From Propionicicella superfundia DSM 22317 (lineage in GTDB: Bacteria; Actinomycetota; Actinomycetes; Propionibacteriales; Propionibacteriaceae), in assembly GCF_000423465.1 (NCBI RefSeq), contig NZ_KE384021.1:217290-281289 (forward strand): a stretch of DNA of 64,000 bases. The letters run 5' to 3'. The translations under genes were made by a program, and so were the position numbers. Numbering within the stretch: the stretch's first letter is position 1; each line of letters starts with the position of its first letter. The notes under the pieces were generated by a model, which was given only the letters and a program-made list of their open reading frames with translations, ran no database searches and had not been told where the DNA came from. Shown here one piece after another: positions 50,039-58,949 of the stretch.

Positions 50039-50938
50039 GTGTCAGCACGGTTGATGTTGGTCCATGCCCATCCGGACGACGAGACGAGTCAGACCGGGGC
50101 GACCCTCGCCAGGTACGCCGCCGAGGGTCGCGTCACCCTCGTCACCTGCACGCTCGGGGAGGCCGGTGACATCGTCGCGGACGACCTCTCGTACCTGACC
50201 GCCGAGACGCTCGGCGAACACCGCCTCGGTGAGCTTCACGCCGCGATGGCCGACCTCGGCGTCACCGACTATGTGCGCCTCGGCGGCGATTTCGCCTATC
50301 GCGACTCGGGCATGACCACCGACGAACAGGGCACGGTGCATCCGCTGGACGATCTGCATCCCGACTGCTTCTGGCGCGCCGACCTGCTGGAGGCCGCCAC
50401 CCACCTGGTGGCGCTCATCCGCGACCGGCGTCCCCAGGTGCTCGCGACGTACGACACCGTCGGCGGGTACGGGCATCCCGACCACGTGCAGGCCCACCGG
50501 GTGGCCATGTACGCCTACGTGCTGGCGGGGACGGCATCGTTCCGGCCCGATCTCGGCGGCGCCTGGACCGTCTCGCGTGTCCTGTGGACGGCGTGGGACG
50601 CCGCGAGCGTCCCGGAGATGGTGGCCGTCGCGGATCAACTGGGTCTGTCCGAACTGCTCACCGGCTGGTTCGACCCGGGGGCGGAGCTGCCGCCCATGTT
50701 CGTCCCCCACGAGTACATCGGCGCACGCGTCCACGAGCAGCCCTGGGCCGCGCAGGTGGCGTCGGCGCTCGGCCGCTACCGCAGCCAGGTGGACGTCGAC
50801 GACCCGTGGTGGCAGTTCGTGAAGGTGGCTCCCGACGTTCCGCGGTACGAGTCGTTCCGGCTCGCGGCCGGCGTCCCGTTCCCGCCCGGCGAGCACCCGG
50901 CGACCGACCTGTTCGCCGGGCTGTCCCTGGACGACTGA
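50039..50938 (+). CDS. mshB: Mycothiol biosynthesis deacetylase MshB
   Basis: 299 residues. The zinc site AHPDDE (about 11-16) and the later GHPDHVQAHRVAMYAY (His ligand) are the LmbE/PIG-L hallmarks. Length and the MTTDEQGTVHPLDDL insert and C-terminal WQFVKVAPDVPRYESFRLA fit MshB, which deacetylates GlcNAc-inositol in mycothiol synthesis. Mycothiol synthesis supports an actinobacterial host. The GTG follows a leaderless-type -10 box. Confidence 0.9.
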   Translation: MSARLMLVHAHPDDETSQTGATLARYAAEGRVTLVTCTLGEAGDIVADDLSYLTAETLGEHRLGELHAAMADLGVTDYVRLGGDFAYRDSGMTTDEQGTVHPLDDLHPDCFWRADLLEAATHLVALIRDRRPQVLATYDTVGGYGHPDHVQAHRVAMYAYVLAGTASFRPDLGGAWTVSRVLWTAWDAASVPEMVAVADQLGLSELLTGWFDPGAELPPMFVPHEYIGARVHEQPWAAQVASALGRYRSQVDVDDPWWQFVKVAPDVPRYESFRLAAGVPFPPGEHPATDLFAGLSLDD

Positions 50939-50957
50939 CCGGGAGCCCGGCCGGACG

Positions 50958-51686
50958 TCAGGACGCCGCGACGCGGGCGAAGTTCTCCAGGATGCGGTGC
51001 TGGGTGCCGTCGACGTGACTCCCGTGCGCCTGGTGCACGAGGTCGTCCAACTCGTCGGGGCGGAAGTAGCCGGCATGCGTGTACAGGCGCATCCGCTTCT
51101 CGAGGTCGATCGCGTCCAGTTCGGGATGGAACTGCGTCACGTACACGTTCCTTCCGGAGCGGTACATCTGGTAGGGCGCCGCGTCGCCGGTGGCCAGCAG
51201 CGTCACGCCGGGCGGCAATTCGAGGCAGGCCTCCTTGTGGCCGGTGAACGCCGCGAACCGGTCGGGCAGCCCGGCCAGCACAGGGTCGGCCCGTCCGTCG
51301 TCGGTGAGGACGACGTCGATGGCGCCGATCGGCTCGGCGTAGGTGTTGTCGACGACCCCTCCCAGCGCCATCGTGACGAGTCCGACGCCGTAGCACAGGC
51401 CGATGAACGGGAAGTCGTGGGCGATCACCTCGGCGAGCAGGTCGGCGAGTTCGCCCTCCACCCGCTCCTGCAGCGCCGACTTGTGTTCGTCGGAGGCGTT
51501 GAACGGGCTGCCGCCGACGATGATGCCCGAGTAGTCCTCCAGGTGGATCACCGGCAGGGGGGCGGACTCGACGCGGACGTGCCGCAGGTCGTCGGGGTCC
51601 AGCCGGGTGTGGCGCAGGACCGACCGGTACTCCCCGAGCGCGGCCTCGTCGGTGTCGCGCGTGCCGAGGAGAAGGAACGGTTTCAT
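50958..51686 (-). CDS. Class I glutamine amidotransferase (GATase1-like)
   Basis: 242 residues. The nucleophile is in GLCYGVGL (about residue 97) and the His-Glu pair in QFHPELD (about 190), giving a complete triad; the IIVGGSPFN strand is typical of free-standing GATases related to GMP synthase. It hydrolyses glutamine to supply ammonia; its partner is unknown. Some family members degrade gamma-glutamyl compounds instead. Converges on mshB with a 19-bp gap. Confidence 0.88.
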   Translation of the reverse strand: MKPFLLLGTRDTDEAALGEYRSVLRHTRLDPDDLRHVRVESAPLPVIHLEDYSGIIVGGSPFNASDEHKSALQERVEGELADLLAEVIAHDFPFIGLCYGVGLVTMALGGVVDNTYAEPIGAIDVVLTDDGRADPVLAGLPDRFAAFTGHKEACLELPPGVTLLATGDAAPYQMYRSGRNVYVTQFHPELDAIDLEKRMRLYTHAGYFRPDELDDLVHQAHGSHVDGTQHRILENFARVAAS

Positions 51687-51792
51687 GACGCCGAACGGTA
51701 GCGCCCGAAGGAATGCGGGACAAAGCCGTCCAGGGCCGCCGGCCGTTCACGGCCCGCGTCCTGCCGCGACGGCGCCGCCGAACAGCGTGAGG

Positions 51793-52248
51793 TCAGGGAG
51801 TCCCGAGCCCGATCCACAGGTCGAGCAGGAACCAGCCGAGCACGAGCGCCGCCCCTGTGACCGCGAGCCGCAGAGCCCAGGCGAGCACGTGCTGTCCCCG
51901 CTTCGCCGCGGTCCCCGGCCGTCGCCGGCGACGGCCCGCCGACACGACGATCGCCGCGCCGAGCGCCCAGCACAGCGCGTAGGCGGTGACCGCGGCCACC
52001 GTTGCCGCCACGGGAAGGTCGTGCCCGCCCGAGCGGCCGAGGAGGATCGCCGCAACGCTCAGCAGCAGCACCCACACCCAGGCGAGCCTGCGATCCGCCG
52101 GCGCGCGGATGAACCCGCCCGGGCGGCCCGGCGCGTCGACCGGCTGATCCGCCGCCCGGACCTCGAGCACTCCGAGCAGCGACCACGCGACGGCCACCAC
52201 GACGAGCAGCGCTCCGACGACGACGGCCCAGAACACGTCCGATGACAC
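51793..52248 (-). CDS. Small membrane protein of unknown function
   Basis: 151 residues with four hydrophobic helices (residues about 7-27, 57-70, 80-105, 122-145) separated by basic loops including RRRRRPG. No family recognised. Arrangement and codon use look like a real gene. Confidence 0.65.
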   Translation of the reverse strand: MSSDVFWAVVVGALLVVVAVAWSLLGVLEVRAADQPVDAPGRPGGFIRAPADRRLAWVWVLLLSVAAILLGRSGGHDLPVAATVAAVTAYALCWALGAAIVVSAGRRRRRPGTAAKRGQHVLAWALRLAVTGAALVLGWFLLDLWIGLGTP

Positions 52249-52663
52249 CGTGACTCACCTCTCCGGATTCGAGCGCGTGGCGGCGTCGATCGCGAGACAC
52301 CGCCACGCGTGCTGTCTTGCGAGCGAACACTGCGCCAGTAGCTACCGGCGCGATCGTGCACAGCCCGAACCTGGCCGGGTCGACCATGTGACTGAGGCAT
52401 CTTCGTTGACGTCTGCCGGCGCTTGCGCGGCGATCATGACTGGCGCCGACGTCCCGTGCGTTTCCCTGCGACGCTAATGCGGTCGGTTCTGCATGTCAAT
52501 GATTGTGGGGATGTGCGTATTCACGAAGAGGGCCGGTAATAAGCGTTGCGTGTGGAGAGTGCATAGCCACCCGCATTGTCGCCGTGCGCTAGACGACTCC
52601 CGGGTAGCTTCTGTCGCGGCCCGGCCCGGTCGCGTCTCGCTGCGTGGCATCACCCATGATCGC
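52249..52663. other. Intergenic region, no gene seen
   Basis: About 415 bp upstream of the small membrane protein and downstream of the GCS2 gene. GC is lower from about 52480 to 52560. No open frame with a ribosome site, tRNA or long repeat is visible. It probably holds the promoter of the membrane-protein gene. Confidence 0.5.
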
Positions 52664-53839
52664 CTACGCCGGGACGTCCTGTGCGCCGGCCGCGGGCGGG
52701 GTGAGCCCGTCGAAGTCGGGGGTGCCCGCGCGGCACTCCCGGACGGCGGCCGCCGCGACGGCCGTCACCGACCCGGTCCGTGCGTACACCCGGCGCTGCC
52801 GCTCGTAGCTGGGTCCTCGTGCGGCCATCTCGGCGACGAAGGACAGCTCTTCGCTGCAGCTCAGCTCGGCGGCGATCGGCAGCAGGTCCTCCAGCAGCAC
52901 ATTCAGCGAGTCCCGCAGAGCCAGCTCGCGCAGCCGCCGTCCGGGCAGGACGACGTGGGCGTCCAGTCCGTAGCGGGCGGCCCGCCACTTGTTCTCGCGC
53001 ACGAACCAGGGGGCGAGCCGCGGGAGCAGGCGTCCGTCGTCGAGCTGCCGCGACATCCATTCCGTGATGCACTGCGTGAGCCCGGCGAGCGCGGCGACCT
53101 CGCGTACGGTCGGAATGCCGTCGAGCACCCGATTCTCGATCGTCCCGAAGGTCGGCGAGGGCCGGACGTCCCAGCGGATCTCGTTGGTCTGGCTCATGAT
53201 CCCGACCTCGACGTGGTCGGCGAAATACGCCTCGTACTCGTCCCAGGTCGTCACCGCGGGAGGCAGCCCCGCACTGGGGAGCTGCTGGAACAGCATCGTG
53301 CGCTGGGAGGCGTAGCCGGAGTCCTCCCCCTCCCAGAACGGGGACGACGCCGACAGGGCGAGCAGGTGCGGCAGATAGACCGCGAGTCCGTGAACGATGG
53401 GCAGCGCCTTCGCGGAGGAGTCCACTCCCACGTGGACGTGCGTGCCGCAGATGACCAGCCGGTCGGCCCAGTACCGCGAACGCTCCTTGATCCGGGCGTA
53501 GCGTTCGCCGGACGTCGTGGCCTGCTCGGCCGCCTTGGCGAACGGGTGCGTCCCCGCGGCGAGCAGGCGCAGACCGCGGGCACCGGCCTCCGCGTCCAAG
53601 GTCCGGTGATGCTCCTGGAGTTCGGCGGCCGCTCCGGCCACCGTGGTGTGGACGCCCGTGACGATCTCGACCATGTGCCGCATGTACTCGCGCCGGAACG
53701 GGCTCGGCGGGGCGTCACCGAGCGCCGTGAGGAGTTCCTCGCCGCGCGGAGCGAGGGCATACGTGTCGGACTCGACCAGCGCCAGCTCCCACTCGATGCC
53801 GAGCGTGCTCTGCGCGGACGGGGCGAACGAGATCTGCAT
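52664..53839 (-). CDS. Carboxylate-amine ligase, GCS2/YbdK family
   Basis: 391 residues. TLGIEWELALVE near the N terminus, GTHVHVGV (about 135), the VRPSPTFGTIENRVLDG segment and RENKWRAARYGLDA mark GCS2 (YbdK) enzymes, which join glutamate and cysteine weakly or use other amines. With mycothiol the main thiol, a gamma-glutamyl ligase of another substrate is more likely than glutathione synthesis. ATG 53839 follows GAGGAGGGG. Confidence 0.88.
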   Translation of the reverse strand: MQISFAPSAQSTLGIEWELALVESDTYALAPRGEELLTALGDAPPSPFRREYMRHMVEIVTGVHTTVAGAAAELQEHHRTLDAEAGARGLRLLAAGTHPFAKAAEQATTSGERYARIKERSRYWADRLVICGTHVHVGVDSSAKALPIVHGLAVYLPHLLALSASSPFWEGEDSGYASQRTMLFQQLPSAGLPPAVTTWDEYEAYFADHVEVGIMSQTNEIRWDVRPSPTFGTIENRVLDGIPTVREVAALAGLTQCITEWMSRQLDDGRLLPRLAPWFVRENKWRAARYGLDAHVVLPGRRLRELALRDSLNVLLEDLLPIAAELSCSEELSFVAEMAARGPSYERQRRVYARTGSVTAVAAAAVRECRAGTPDFDGLTPPAAGAQDVPA

Positions 53840-54106
53840 CGGACCCCTCCTCGAACGGCCGGTGCCCGAACAGTCCGGACGGGCAACAAGTGTGAACGCG
53901 ACGACGCGGCCATGGCAAGAGCGCAACGCCGTGCGTCGAGGTCCTGTGGCGATGGAACGTAGCCCCAAGGTCCAAGGGACATCGCAGAACTCGGCCGCGT
54001 GGAAGTCCGGCGGTTTCCTGTAAGCTCTTGTGAGAGCCTCGACGGATGAGGTTCCGGTCGCATTCACCGGCACAGGGGGAATGCACCAGTCGGGGGGCTG
54101 GGTCTA

Positions 54107-55750
54107 GTGAACGGTTCTGGAGAGCGCCCACGCGGGCTGGCGCGCTGGATGTCGCGCACCGCGACGCCGCATCCGGATGACCAGACACTCGTTCGTCGCT
54201 GTCGCGAAGGCGATATCGAGGCCGCCGATATCCTGTTCCGCCGGTACCACCAGACCGCCGTCCGCATGGCCGCGAAAGAGACCCGCTCCCTGGATCCCGA
54301 GGAACTCGCATCGGAGGCCCTGATCCGCGTCTGGGTCGCGATGCGCGGCGGCGGTGGGCCGCAACACGCCTTCCCGCCCTACCTGCGGGCGACGATCCGC
54401 AACCTGGCCGCCACGTGGGCGACCCAGAATCGCGAGGACCCGGCCGAGGCCGAGCAGCTCGACGCCGCCATGTCGCGGGCACACGACGAGCCGGGGTTCG
54501 ACTCCGCCGTCGTCGAGCACCAGGTGATGATGGAGGCGTTCGACTCGCTTCCGGAGCGCTGGCGCTCGGTCTTGTGGATGACCGAGATCGAGGGTCTGCG
54601 TGCCGCCGAGGTCGGTGAGCGGCTCGGGTTGACGCCGAACTCGGCCGCAGCGCTGAGCAAACGGGCACGAGGGGCCCTGAGCCGTGCCTGGCTCCAGGCG
54701 CATGTGGAGCGGCACGGCGGCGGGGACGAGTGCGAGTGGGTGCTCGATCGCCTGGCGGCGTACGTCAAGGACGGACTCACCGACGCCCAGGACCAGCGGG
54801 TCCGCGATCATCTCGACGAGTGCAGCGATTGTGCTGGCGCCATGCGCCGGATCGCGCACCTGGGCGCCTCCCTGCGGGTCGCCGCCCTGATCGTGGGCGG
54901 CTCGGCCGCGGGCGTCACGGCGTGGACGCTGACCGGAACGCAGGTCGCCGCCGCCGCGACCATCGGGCAGGCATCGGCCGGGGCGTCAGGCGCGAAGGCC
55001 TTCTTCCGGACGATCAGGCGCGCCGCGGATCGATCGGGCATGGTGACGGCGACGGCGGCCGTCACTGTGGTCGCGGTCGCCGCCGTCGCCTTCGGTGCGG
55101 CGTCCGGCACCGGACAGCCCGATGCAGGCCAGGCCCCGGTGGCCGCGCTGCCACCGGCCAGCGGCGGATTCGGCAGCGGCGGACAGGGCGGCAGCTCTGG
55201 TTCCGGTGCGGCGGCGTCCGCATCCACCGCCGCAGCCTCCACTGCAGCGGCGACTCCGGACGCGACCTCCGAACAGGCGACCCAGACGGACCCGTCGACG
55301 TCGCCGGACGGCACCACCGCGTCCGTGGCGGACTCGGACGCCGGCACTGATCCATCTGCGACACATGTGGTGACGGTTCGCCCGACGCCGTCGGCGGCGC
55401 CCTCGCGGCCGACACCGTCGCAGACGGCGACCTCCACGACCGCGTCCCCCGGCACCACCTCGCCGACAGCCAGGCCGTCGTCTCCGGCAACGACTCCGAC
55501 ATCCTCCGCCCCGACGCCCTCGGTGACGCCGACCGTGCCGACGCCGACTGTGCCGACGCCGACTGTGCCGACGCCGACTGTGCCGACGCCGACTGTGCCG
55601 ACGCCGACCGTCCCGACGCCGACCGTCCCGACGCCGACCGTGCCGACGCCGACCGTCCCGAGCCCCGGTTGTTCGTGGGTGCATGCCACACCCCCGACGT
55701 CGGGCACCTGCTATGTCGTGGACGACTGGATCGTCTGCTGCTGGATCTGA
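54107..55750 (+). CDS. ECF sigma factor fused to zinc anti-sigma-like segment, membrane helices and VPTPT stalk
   Basis: 547 residues. Sigma region 2 (LVRRCREGDIEAADILFRRY, SEALIRVWVAMRG; about 28-80) and region 4 (LPERWRSVLWMTEIEGLRAAEVGERLGLTPN; about 148-180) are intact. Next come a ZAS-like H/C segment ending HLDECSDC (about 238-245), two hydrophobic segments (about 258-285 and 307-330), a long Ser/Thr/Ala/Pro linker, eight VPTPT repeats (477-516) and a 28-residue tip with four Cys (CSW...CYVVDDWIVCCWI). It looks like a membrane-held ECF regulator of the class with C-terminal membrane extensions. GTG start follows GGGGGGCTGGG. Confidence 0.88.
   Translation: MNGSGERPRGLARWMSRTATPHPDDQTLVRRCREGDIEAADILFRRYHQTAVRMAAKETRSLDPEELASEALIRVWVAMRGGGGPQHAFPPYLRATIRNLAATWATQNREDPAEAEQLDAAMSRAHDEPGFDSAVVEHQVMMEAFDSLPERWRSVLWMTEIEGLRAAEVGERLGLTPNSAAALSKRARGALSRAWLQAHVERHGGGDECEWVLDRLAAYVKDGLTDAQDQRVRDHLDECSDCAGAMRRIAHLGASLRVAALIVGGSAAGVTAWTLTGTQVAAAATIGQASAGASGAKAFFRTIRRAADRSGMVTATAAVTVVAVAAVAFGAASGTGQPDAGQAPVAALPPASGGFGSGGQGGSSGSGAAASASTAAASTAAATPDATSEQATQTDPSTSPDGTTASVADSDAGTDPSATHVVTVRPTPSAAPSRPTPSQTATSTTASPGTTSPTARPSSPATTPTSSAPTPSVTPTVPTPTVPTPTVPTPTVPTPTVPTPTVPTPTVPTPTVPTPTVPSPGCSWVHATPPTSGTCYVVDDWIVCCWI
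55535..55654 (+). repeat. Eight tandem 15-bp units encoding VPTPT
   Basis: Units read GTGCCGACGCCGACT/C, with later copies using GTC for Val. Near identity at silent positions shows recent expansion by slippage; copy number may vary between strains. Confidence 0.92.
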
Positions 55751-55773
55751 GCGCGCCGCGCCGGTCCGCGGGA

Positions 55774-56556
55774 TCAGTGCGTCGGTGTGGTCCAGTACTC
55801 GTAGGCCCATGCGGGTGTGAATCCCAGGCTCGTATACAGCGTGACCGCGGGGGCGTTCTGCTCTTCCACCTGCAGATAGGCCGTCTCGACACCGCGGCGG
55901 ACGGCCTCGGCGCCGATCGAGGCGAGGACGGCGCGCGCATGGCCATGGCGACGATGAGCGGCGGCGGTCCGCATGCCGTGGACGCCGACCAGCCCGCCGG
56001 CGAACGACCCGCACCCGACCGCGACGACACTGCCGGACTCCGGCGCCGGCTCGGGGCAGGTGACCGCCGCGACGCTCGCGTACGACGTGTCGCGCCCGCG
56101 CCGCAGCACCGCGACCCGCGCCGCCCCGTCCACCGGGTCGAACCCCGGCCCGAGAAACACGGCGGACCACGCGTCGTCCGGCCCCGCGGCCAGCCGGCTC
56201 ACGCCCGGGTCGCCCGCGGCGCGGAGCCCGTGCGACGCGCCCGTCATGACGAGGACGAGGCCGCGGGGCGAGTACCCCCGGCGCCGCAGGTCGGCGTACA
56301 GGGCGGCGAACGCCGGAACGTCCCTCGGCAGGCGCAGCACCGGTCGTAGCCCGTGACCGCGGTACACCTCCTCGATCAGAGGCAGGACGGCCGGGTCAGG
56401 TGCGTGGTGGCTCAGCGGGACGGCGCTCTTGGTGCGTGACACCGTGCTCGTATCGAGGGGGAGCAACCAGCCCGGAACCTCGACCAGTTCGCGGGACGGG
56501 ACGGCCGCGAGGGTCGCGCGTTCGATGGTCTCCACCGGGATCGACACGCCCTGCAT
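55774..56556 (-). CDS. GNAT-family N-acetyltransferase
   Basis: 260 residues. The acetyl-CoA site reads VGVHGMRTAAAHRRHGHARAVL (the R/QxxGxG/A pattern as RRHGHA) near residue 205, followed by AYLQVEEQNAPAVTLYTSLGFTPAWAYEYW, the end of a GNAT fold. The N-terminal half resembles a second, degenerate GNAT domain. Substrate unknown. ATG at 56556 chosen without a strong ribosome site. Confidence 0.85.
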   Translation of the reverse strand: MQGVSIPVETIERATLAAVPSRELVEVPGWLLPLDTSTVSRTKSAVPLSHHAPDPAVLPLIEEVYRGHGLRPVLRLPRDVPAFAALYADLRRRGYSPRGLVLVMTGASHGLRAAGDPGVSRLAAGPDDAWSAVFLGPGFDPVDGAARVAVLRRGRDTSYASVAAVTCPEPAPESGSVVAVGCGSFAGGLVGVHGMRTAAAHRRHGHARAVLASIGAEAVRRGVETAYLQVEEQNAPAVTLYTSLGFTPAWAYEYWTTPTH

Positions 56557-56822
56557 TGTGATCCGGGAGCGTCGCGTGCGCGCCGGATTCTCGGATGCCG
56601 GTCGTGTGGAGCGGCGGGGTGGGCGACCGTCTTGCCAGGGGCAGAGGCATCGAGCGGAACCGGTCGGAGAACTCGATGAGGACGGGTCCCTGGTGCACCC
56701 GATCGGAGTCGGGCACCGGGATCGACCGGCACCGGTGCGGGGCGGTTGATCGCGACCCGGTGACCGCTCGAGTCCGAGCGCGGTCGGCAGGAGGACCGGC
56801 GGCTGTGTACATTCAGCGGGCG

Positions 56823-57449
56823 ATGAGACCGGTGATGCGCGGGACGATCGGCCTGGCGGGTGCCGCCGCACTGGGGTACGCGCTCCTCGTGGAGGGCCGG
56901 CACTGGAGCGCGAACCGCCACCTGCCCGCACCGTCGGCGGCCGCTCGCGCTCTCCTCGTCCTCGGATGCCCGCCGAACGCGGACGGCTCGCTCGGCGCGA
57001 CGCAGCGCTGGCGCGTCGACCTCGCGCTGCGGGCCTGGCGCCCGGGCGACCGGGTGGTGTTCAGCGGCGCCGCGTTGTCCGGTCTGCCCAGTGAGGCCGA
57101 CGTCATGGCCGCATACGCCCGGCGATGCGGCGTGCCGGCGGCGGCGATCGTGTGCGAGACACGCGCTCGTTCCACCTGGGAGAACATGCTGTTCGGCGCC
57201 GACGCCGTGCGTGACGCCCCTGAGGTCATGATCGTCTCCGACCCGCTCCACGCCCGGCGGGCACTGCGGATGCTGCGTCGGCAGGATCCGGCCGTCGCGA
57301 CGCGCGTCGTGCGCCTGCCCGGATACCGGTTCGGCGAGCACCCGTGGCGCAAGACCGTCTCGGCGGTGTTCGAAAGCCCGCTGAAACCCGTCGTCCTGTG
57401 GGTCCACAACCGGTCGCGAACCCACCGGGGGGTGACTGCCAGGTTGTGA
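56823..57449 (+). CDS. DUF218/YdcF-like (ElyC/SanA-type) protein
   Basis: 208 residues. One N-terminal hydrophobic segment, then LLVLGCPPNADGSLG, RARSTWENMLFGADA and EVMIVSDPLHARRALRML, the DUF218 pattern of SanA and ElyC-type envelope proteins. Function in peptidoglycan or lipid-carrier handling is suggested for relatives. The stop codon falls inside a repeat unit (57429 on), so the last residues VTARL are repeat-derived. Confidence 0.85.
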   Translation: MRPVMRGTIGLAGAAALGYALLVEGRHWSANRHLPAPSAAARALLVLGCPPNADGSLGATQRWRVDLALRAWRPGDRVVFSGAALSGLPSEADVMAAYARRCGVPAAAIVCETRARSTWENMLFGADAVRDAPEVMIVSDPLHARRALRMLRRQDPAVATRVVRLPGYRFGEHPWRKTVSAVFESPLKPVVLWVHNRSRTHRGVTARL

Positions 57450-57603
57450 GGCATAGGAGGGCTGGTCGCCGACTCGGGGCGGGGTGACCGCCAGGTTGTC
57501 CGGGTTATCCGGCCCGGATCCGGCGCCATATGCCGTGCAACCTGGCGATCACGACGCAGGGGGGCGCGGCATCCGGGCGGTATGCCGTGCAACCTGGCGG
57601 TCA
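57429..57603. repeat. Palindromic repeat family 2, four units
   Basis: Units: GGTGACTGCCAGGTTG (57430) and GGTGACCGCCAGGTTG (57483) forward; TATGCCGTGCAACCTGGCG at 57529 and 57581 inverted. The outer forward and inverse units pair over 24 bases with few mismatches (GTGAxxGCCAGGTTG...GGCATA), so nested hairpins can form between the DUF218 and M18 genes. Confidence 0.75.
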
Positions 57604-57662
57604 GCGCCGCGTCCCCTGGACCGCGAGCCTCGCCGTCGGCCGGGGAGCGGCAGGATGGGGTC

Positions 57663-58919
57663 ATGTCCACCTACGCCGCTGACCTGGCCGCCTTCGTCAC
57701 CGATTCTCCTTCGTCGTACCACGCCGCCGCGACGGTCGCGCGGCGCCTGCGCGAGGCGGGGTTCACCGAGCAGGACGAGGCCCGCGAGTGGGAGGCGGGA
57801 CCGGCCCGGTACGCGATCCGCGACGGCGCGATCATCGCCTGGCGCATGCCGGCGGACGTGTCCCCCGACACCGCGGCCTTCCGGATCGTCGGCGCCCACA
57901 CCGACTCGCCGGGGTTCAAACTCAAGCCGTCGCCCTCCACCTACGCCCAGGGTTTCGCCCAGGCCGGCATGGAGGTCTACGGCGGCCCGTTGCTGAACTC
58001 GTGGCTGGATCGCGAGTTCGGGCTCGCCGGACGACTCGTGACGCGCGACGGACAGGTGCACCTGGTGTCCACCCCGGCCTGGCTGCGCATTCCGCAGGTC
58101 GCGCCGCATCTCGACCGCAGCGTCAACGACAGCCTTCATCTCGACAGGCAGCAGCACCTGATGCCCCTGCTGGCGAACGGCCCGGTGGACATCCTCGCCG
58201 CCGTGGCAGAGTCGGCCGGGCTGTCGCCGGAGGATCTCGACGGTCACGATCTGTTCGCGGCCGTGTCCGAGGCCCCCGCCGTGATCGGCGTCCGGGGCGA
58301 CTTCCTCGCGTCCGGACGGCTCGACAACCTCTCCAGCGTCCATGCGGGCACTGCGGCGCTCGTGAGCGCCCGGCCCGTCCACGACATCGCGGTGCTGGCC
58401 TGCTTCGATCACGAGGAGATCGGCAGCACGTCCCGCAGCGGCGCGGCCGGTCCGTTCCTGCCGACCGTGCTGCGCCGGATCGCCGCTTCGCTCGGCTGGG
58501 GACTGGACGCGTTCGAGGCGGCGCTGGCGCGTTCGTTCGTCGTCTCCGCCGATGCCGGCCATTCCGTGCATCCGAACTACCCGCAGCTCCACGACCCCGA
58601 CCACCGGCCGGTGCTCGGCGGCGGACCGTTGCTGAAGGTGAACGCCAACCAGCGCTACACCACCGAGGGCCCCTCGGCCTCCCGCTGGCAGCGGCTCTGC
58701 CGGTCCGTCGACGTCCCCACGCAGCCGTTCGTGTCCAACAACGCGGTGCCGTGCGGGTCGACCATCGGCCCGTTCGTGGCCGCGGGGATCGGCGTCGCGT
58801 CGGTGGACGTGGGCATCCCGCTGCTCAGCATGCACTCCGCCAGGGAGTTGTGCGATGTGGAGGATCCGCGTCGGCTGGCCGAGGTGCTGGGGGCGCACTA
58901 CGCCGCGGCCGACGACTGA
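57663..58919 (+). CDS. apeB: M18 family aminopeptidase
   Basis: 418 residues. Metal and catalytic motifs are GAHTDSPGFKLKP (about 80), the bridging Asp in SGRLDNLSS, CFDHEEIGS (about 250) and SADAGHSVHPNYP, with the final MHSARE giving the last His. A dinuclear-zinc cytosolic aminopeptidase, forming large dodecamers in relatives, preferring acidic N termini. ATG at 57663; CAGGAT six bases upstream resembles a leaderless -10 box. Confidence 0.94.
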   Translation: MSTYAADLAAFVTDSPSSYHAAATVARRLREAGFTEQDEAREWEAGPARYAIRDGAIIAWRMPADVSPDTAAFRIVGAHTDSPGFKLKPSPSTYAQGFAQAGMEVYGGPLLNSWLDREFGLAGRLVTRDGQVHLVSTPAWLRIPQVAPHLDRSVNDSLHLDRQQHLMPLLANGPVDILAAVAESAGLSPEDLDGHDLFAAVSEAPAVIGVRGDFLASGRLDNLSSVHAGTAALVSARPVHDIAVLACFDHEEIGSTSRSGAAGPFLPTVLRRIAASLGWGLDAFEAALARSFVVSADAGHSVHPNYPQLHDPDHRPVLGGGPLLKVNANQRYTTEGPSASRWQRLCRSVDVPTQPFVSNNAVPCGSTIGPFVAAGIGVASVDVGIPLLSMHSARELCDVEDPRRLAEVLGAHYAAADD

Positions 58920-58949
58920 CACGCCCGCCGCGACCCGGACGGCGACGGC

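Noticed and set aside
52664-53839. Glutathione synthesis gene
   Set aside because: GCS2/YbdK proteins are weak or non-specific ligases, no gshB is nearby, and mshB shows that mycothiol is the likely main thiol.
52493-53962. 489-codon plus-strand frame over the GCS2 gene
   Set aside because: It has no ribosome site or motif, and the minus strand carries complete GCS2 motifs with GAGGAGGGG before its start.
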